The notes below the pieces were generated by a model. The model saw nothing but the letters and a program-made list of their open reading frames with translations, was not told the DNA's origin and searched no databases. A stretch of DNA of 64,000 bases from a gamma proteobacterium HTCC2207 (GTDB lineage: Bacteria > Pseudomonadota > Gammaproteobacteria > Pseudomonadales > Porticoccaceae), in NCBI GenBank assembly GCA_905182265.1, contig CAJJAO010000005.1, positions 1-64,000 on the forward strand. The letters run 5' to 3'. The first letter of the stretch is position 1. Each line of letters starts with the position of its first letter. A program made the position numbers and the translations under genes. This document shows, piece after piece, positions 61,044 through 64,000 of the stretch.

Positions 61044-61733
61044 ATGTCCAACAATCTTCAATCCGGCGATTATGTCGGCATGTCCTTCTGGTTAATTTCC
61101 ATGGCACTCGTTGCTGCCACTGCATTCTTCTTCCTTGAGCGTGATCGTGTTGCGGGCAAGTGGAAGACTTCTCTGACAGTTTCTGGTTTGGTTACACTTA
61201 TCGCGGCAGTTCACTACTTTTACATGCGCGATGTTTGGGTTGCTACTGGAACTTCACCAACGGAATTCCGTTATATCGACTGGTTACTCACTGTGCCGTT
61301 ATTGATGGCTGAGTTCTATCTGATTATGTCTGCCGTAGGCAAGGTACCAGGACGAGTGTTCTGGAATCTATTAGGTGGTTCTACTGCTATGTTGCTATTC
61401 GGCTATGCTGGTGAGACTGGCATGATGAGTCCACTTATGGGCTTCGTTCTGTCCATGGCAGCTTGGTTCTATGTAATCTGGTACATCATTAAAGGCGAAG
61501 CCAGCAAAGTTAATGCTAGCTTGGCAAACCCAAATGTACAGAAAGCTTATAAGACAATGACCTTGTTGGTTACTGTTGGTTGGGCAATCTATCCATTAGG
61601 TTACTTTATGGGTTACCTCGGTGGCGGCGCAGACGCTGGCACTATGAACGTAATCTATAACCTGGCTGATTTCTGGAATAAGATTGGCTTCGGTATTGTT
61701 ATTTGGTCAGCAGCAGTAGCAGATTCTGAATAA
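61044..61733 (+). CDS. Proteorhodopsin, light-driven proton pump, green-type
   Basis: This 229-residue, seven-helix retinal protein aligns with green proteorhodopsin with an offset of 18. His57 (His75) is in AAVHYFYM. The proton acceptor is Asp79 (Asp97), the spectral-tuning residue is Leu87 (Leu105, green), and the proton donor is Glu90 (Glu108), all in RYIDWLLTVPLLMAEFYL. The retinal Schiff-base lysine is Lys213 (Lys231) in FWNKIGFGIVIW. It should pump protons outward in light. No signal peptide precedes helix A. A terminator separates it from the crt genes that begin retinal synthesis. Confidence 0.98.
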   Translation: MSNNLQSGDYVGMSFWLISMALVAATAFFFLERDRVAGKWKTSLTVSGLVTLIAAVHYFYMRDVWVATGTSPTEFRYIDWLLTVPLLMAEFYLIMSAVGKVPGRVFWNLLGGSTAMLLFGYAGETGMMSPLMGFVLSMAAWFYVIWYIIKGEASKVNASLANPNVQKAYKTMTLLVTVGWAIYPLGYFMGYLGGGADAGTMNVIYNLADFWNKIGFGIVIWSAAVADSE

Positions 61734-61784
61734 GCTACTCGTCAAGTAACAATGTGTAACAAAGTATCAAAGTAAGAAAGTGTG

Positions 61785-61809
61785 AAAGAGCCGGCAGCGT
61801 CGGCTCTTT
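61785..61809 (+). terminator. Intrinsic terminator between proteorhodopsin and crtE
   Basis: AAAGAGCCG, loop GCAGCGT, CGGCTCTTT, then CTCTCTT, about 50 nt after the proteorhodopsin stop. The 9-bp stem may end or attenuate the rhodopsin transcript before crtE. Confidence 0.8.
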
Positions 61810-61866
61810 CTCTCTTAAAAATAATAGAGTAGCCACCAAAGGTTACCAGTCATAAGGGTAATATTA

Positions 61867-62844
61867 ATGCCCCCAAAGAATTTAGACACAGCACAAGCAT
61901 TGACATCGTTGGACGCTCTGTACCAGCGTGAAATGCCAGATGTTAATAGTAGCCTGGCTCAAGCAGCTAGCTATCATTTCAAGAATCCCGGAAAGTCCTT
62001 TCGAGCGCAGCTCGCGCTATCTAGTGGCACAGCCCTAGGTTTAAACGAGCAAGATAATTACCATTGGGCAGCAGCCTGTGAGCTATTGCACAACGCCTCT
62101 CTGATACATGATGATATCAGCGACGCTAGCACCCACAGACGCGGCCAGCAAAGTATCAATGAAAAATTTGGCTCTGACATGGCCCTGTGTCTCGGCGACT
62201 GGATGGTTGCCAAAGCATTTGAACTCGCAGCGCGCAATAGCAGCTGCGGTGGCCAGTTAGTTGCTCTATTAGCCCAGGCAATGCAGGAAACCTGCAGCGG
62301 ACAAATCTCAGATATCAGCCAGCGTCAATGCGCAGAGCTCGACCAATGGCAGCAGATCGCCAAGGGTAAAACCGCCCCATTACTGATTGCCCCAATCAAA
62401 GGCGCGGCCATCGCCGCTGGCCTCAACAAAGACTTAGATGTTCAGGAACGTCTCGGAGGCCTTGAAAAACTTGTTGGTCTCTGTGGGCTGGCCTATCAGG
62501 GCCGCAACGATATCGATGACATTATTCCTTCCAGCCGCAGGTCTAGCGATCTAGACGGGCGAAAACCAAACTTGGTAGTAAGTTTATTTGCCCATCAGGG
62601 GACTGGACGTGAATCGTTTAACCGCTGGTACAGTTCCGACGATAATAATCAACTCGGGCAGTGGCAGAGCCGCATTGCCTCCAGTGATGTTATTTTGCAA
62701 GCCAACCAGTCTGTGGATTTTTGGCTTGTGCAAGCAGAGCAGTTAGTCAGCTCTGTACCAAGCCCCCTTCAATTTGTGACCTATGAGCTTTTTAACGCCG
62801 TAAAACATAAAACAATTACAAAAAGCCAAGGGCGTATCGCTTGA
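61867..62844 (+). CDS. crtE: Geranylgeranyl diphosphate synthase CrtE
   Basis: This 325-residue trans-prenyltransferase provides C20 diphosphate for carotenoid and retinal synthesis. The first Asp-rich motif is intact (LIHDDISDAS, DDxxD) with the following RRG. GKTAPLL is the chain-binding motif. The second Asp-rich motif reads GRNDIDD, with Asn where most family members have the first Asp. The length is normal. AAGGG lies about 9 nt before ATG. It overlaps crtI by 4 nt and follows proteorhodopsin, the arrangement of marine rhodopsin/carotenoid clusters, in which crtB, crtY and blh usually follow. Confidence 0.9.
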   Translation: MPPKNLDTAQALTSLDALYQREMPDVNSSLAQAASYHFKNPGKSFRAQLALSSGTALGLNEQDNYHWAAACELLHNASLIHDDISDASTHRRGQQSINEKFGSDMALCLGDWMVAKAFELAARNSSCGGQLVALLAQAMQETCSGQISDISQRQCAELDQWQQIAKGKTAPLLIAPIKGAAIAAGLNKDLDVQERLGGLEKLVGLCGLAYQGRNDIDDIIPSSRRSSDLDGRKPNLVVSLFAHQGTGRESFNRWYSSDDNNQLGQWQSRIASSDVILQANQSVDFWLVQAEQLVSSVPSPLQFVTYELFNAVKHKTITKSQGRIA

Positions 62845-64000
62845 CAGACAAAACATTTGGGGCCGGTAAGACAGTTATAGTAATAGGGGCAGGTTTCGCA
62901 GGTATTGCCACAGCGCTTCGGCTAAGAGCCCTAGGATACGAAGTCAGTCTGCTAGAGCGCCTCGACAGCCTAGGGGGTCGAGCTCAGGTGTTCGAACGGG
63001 GAGGCTATCGTCACGATGCCGGACCTACGGTTATCACTGCACCCTTTCTATTCGACGAGCTGTTTGAACTGTTTGATGAAAAACTCGAAGACCATCTAAA
63101 TTTTGTTCCTCTAGACCCTTTCTATCGCTTTCATTTTGCCGACGGCAGTCAGTTTGACTATCGAGCCTCTATTGAAGACACCCTAACCGAAATTCGCCGC
63201 TTTAACCCAGACGATGCCGATGGCTATTTAAAGCTTTTAGAGAAGTCTAAAAAGGTGTACGACGTAGGTTTTAAACAGCTAGTACACAGGCCTTTTACCC
63301 GCGTCTGGGATATGGTCAAACAGATACCAGCTCTGCTGATACTCAAGTGCTACAAAACCGTTTCGCAAATGGTTAACAGCCATTTGAAGCACCCTCTAAT
63401 TCGGCAGGCCTTTTCCATTCACCCGCTTCTTGTCGGTGGGAATCCGTTTAAGACCACGGCTATCTACACCTTGATCCATTATTTGGAGCGCCGCTGGGGT
63501 GTGTTTTTCTGCATGGGCGGCACCGGTAAGTTGGTCACAGAGCTGGGTGCTCTCATGGAGCGTCAGGGCATTAAGATTGTGTTGGGTGCCGATGTTGATG
63601 AAATTTTGGTTGATCAAAAGACAGCCAAAGGGGTTCGCCTCAGCAACAACCAAACCATGGATGCTGACCTTGTAGTGTTCGGTGGCGACCCCGAAACCTG
63701 CTACCAGCACTTATTACCAAATAATAAGCCAAAGCTGCCCAGCATTAAAAAGGCCTATAGCATGGGCCTCTATGTGTTGTATTTCGGCACCAAAAAACTA
63801 TACCCAGATGTTGCACACCACAGCATTTGGATGGGGCCTAGATTTAAAGAGCTACTGGCTGAAATATTTAACGATAAAAAAATGAGCGAAGACTTTAGCC
63901 TCTATGTACATCGCCCTACCGCGACAGACAAAAGCTTTGCCCCAGAAGGCTGTGAATCCTTTTATGTGCTCTGTCCAGTGCCCAACTTGCAGGGGAATGT
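62841..64000 (+). CDS. crtI: Phytoene desaturase CrtI, 5' part (runs off window)
   Basis: An open frame begins at TTG 62841, overlapping the crtE stop (TTGA), and continues without a stop to the window end (386 codons). It opens with the FAD site VIVIGAGFAGIATALRLRALG and ERLDSLGGRAQVFERGGYRHDAGPTVIT, both diagnostic of bacterial CrtI. Later come HPLLVGGNPFKTTAIYTLIHYLER and GVFFCMGGTGKLV. CrtI introduces four double bonds into phytoene to give lycopene, the precursor of beta-carotene and retinal. About 100 C-terminal residues are outside. No ATG start fits, so TTG with translational coupling is the best call. Confidence 0.95.
   Translation, partial: MTDKTFGAGKTVIVIGAGFAGIATALRLRALGYEVSLLERLDSLGGRAQVFERGGYRHDAGPTVITAPFLFDELFELFDEKLEDHLNFVPLDPFYRFHFADGSQFDYRASIEDTLTEIRRFNPDDADGYLKLLEKSKKVYDVGFKQLVHRPFTRVWDMVKQIPALLILKCYKTVSQMVNSHLKHPLIRQAFSIHPLLVGGNPFKTTAIYTLIHYLERRWGVFFCMGGTGKLVTELGALMERQGIKIVLGADVDEILVDQKTAKGVRLSNNQTMDADLVVFGGDPETCYQHLLPNNKPKLPSIKKAYSMGLYVLYFGTKKLYPDVAHHSIWMGPRFKELLAEIFNDKKMSEDFSLYVHRPTATDKSFAPEGCESFYVLCPVPNLQGN

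Overview
The window reads as a chromosomal segment of a marine, aerobic, photoheterotrophic gammaproteobacterium. Operon orders are gammaproteobacterial: nrdR-ribD-ribE-ribBX-ribH-nusB-thiL-pgpA, and ilvY divergent from ilvC. Many proteins resemble E. coli proteins throughout (IlvY, IlvC, PepQ, HisF, RlmD). A green-type proteorhodopsin followed by crtE and crtI, together with a TonB receptor and two photolyase-family proteins, suggests a SAR92-like lineage; that placement is inference. No tRNA, rRNA, CRISPR array, transposase or prophage gene was seen.

Layout. 1-0.9 kb: 3' end of a PQQ-dependent dehydrogenase with a cytochrome c tail, a decayed flavoprotein fragment and a 13-bp tandem array. 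0.9-5.4 kb: a Yip1-like protein, MacA-type adaptor, LolD-type ATPase, MacB-type permease and DedA operon. 5.7-6.5 kb: membrane protein plus XRE regulator with an apparent autoregulatory operator. 6.5-9.1 kb: ilvY and ilvC. 9.1-18.2 kb: BCCT and sugar MFS transporters, TetR, fused isobutyryl-CoA mutase and an Hsp70-like protein. 18.5-30 kb: a cysteine-rich 2Fe-2S ferredoxin, then a minus-strand run for amino-acid or peptide use (aminotransferase, BKACE enzyme, TonB receptor, dicarboxylate symporter, MATE, PepQ, single-domain asparaginase-like protein) below a LysR gene. 30.2-31.6 kb: an ECF sigma factor and its ChrR-type zinc anti-sigma. 31.8-42.7 kb: hisF, ribA and two paralogous RND efflux pairs. 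42.7-52.6 kb: riboflavin, thiamine and one-carbon housekeeping genes, then rlmD. 52.7-59.4 kb: cytochrome b561 with two YceI proteins, a divergent SDR/DUF393/DUF3429 operon, and an operon of a DASH-type cryptochrome and an iron-sulfur bacterial cryptochrome/photolyase. 59.5-60.7 kb: a beta-lactamase-fold serine hydrolase. 61-64 kb: proteorhodopsin, crtE and crtI, the last running off the window.

How it fits together. The strongest system-level signal is light and photo-oxidative stress. The sigma/ChrR pair keeps every zinc ligand at the spacing of Rhodobacter ChrR, the singlet-oxygen anti-sigma. A promoter-like element, (T/C)GATCC-N18-TAAC, lies upstream of the sigma gene and again upstream of the photolyase operon 26 kb away. 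A weaker match precedes cytochrome b561/YceI. Proteorhodopsin and retinal/carotenoid precursor genes follow.

A second theme is the spacers. Short degenerate tandem repeats occur in many intergenic regions, often starting inside the stop codon of the upstream gene. Four of six convergent junctions carry them, and three of these share a core close to AAAGCCCTTAGC. Several start sites needed correction: thiL appears to start at a CTG, crtI at a TTG overlapping crtE, ribA at a GTG, and others at internal ATGs with good ribosome binding sites.
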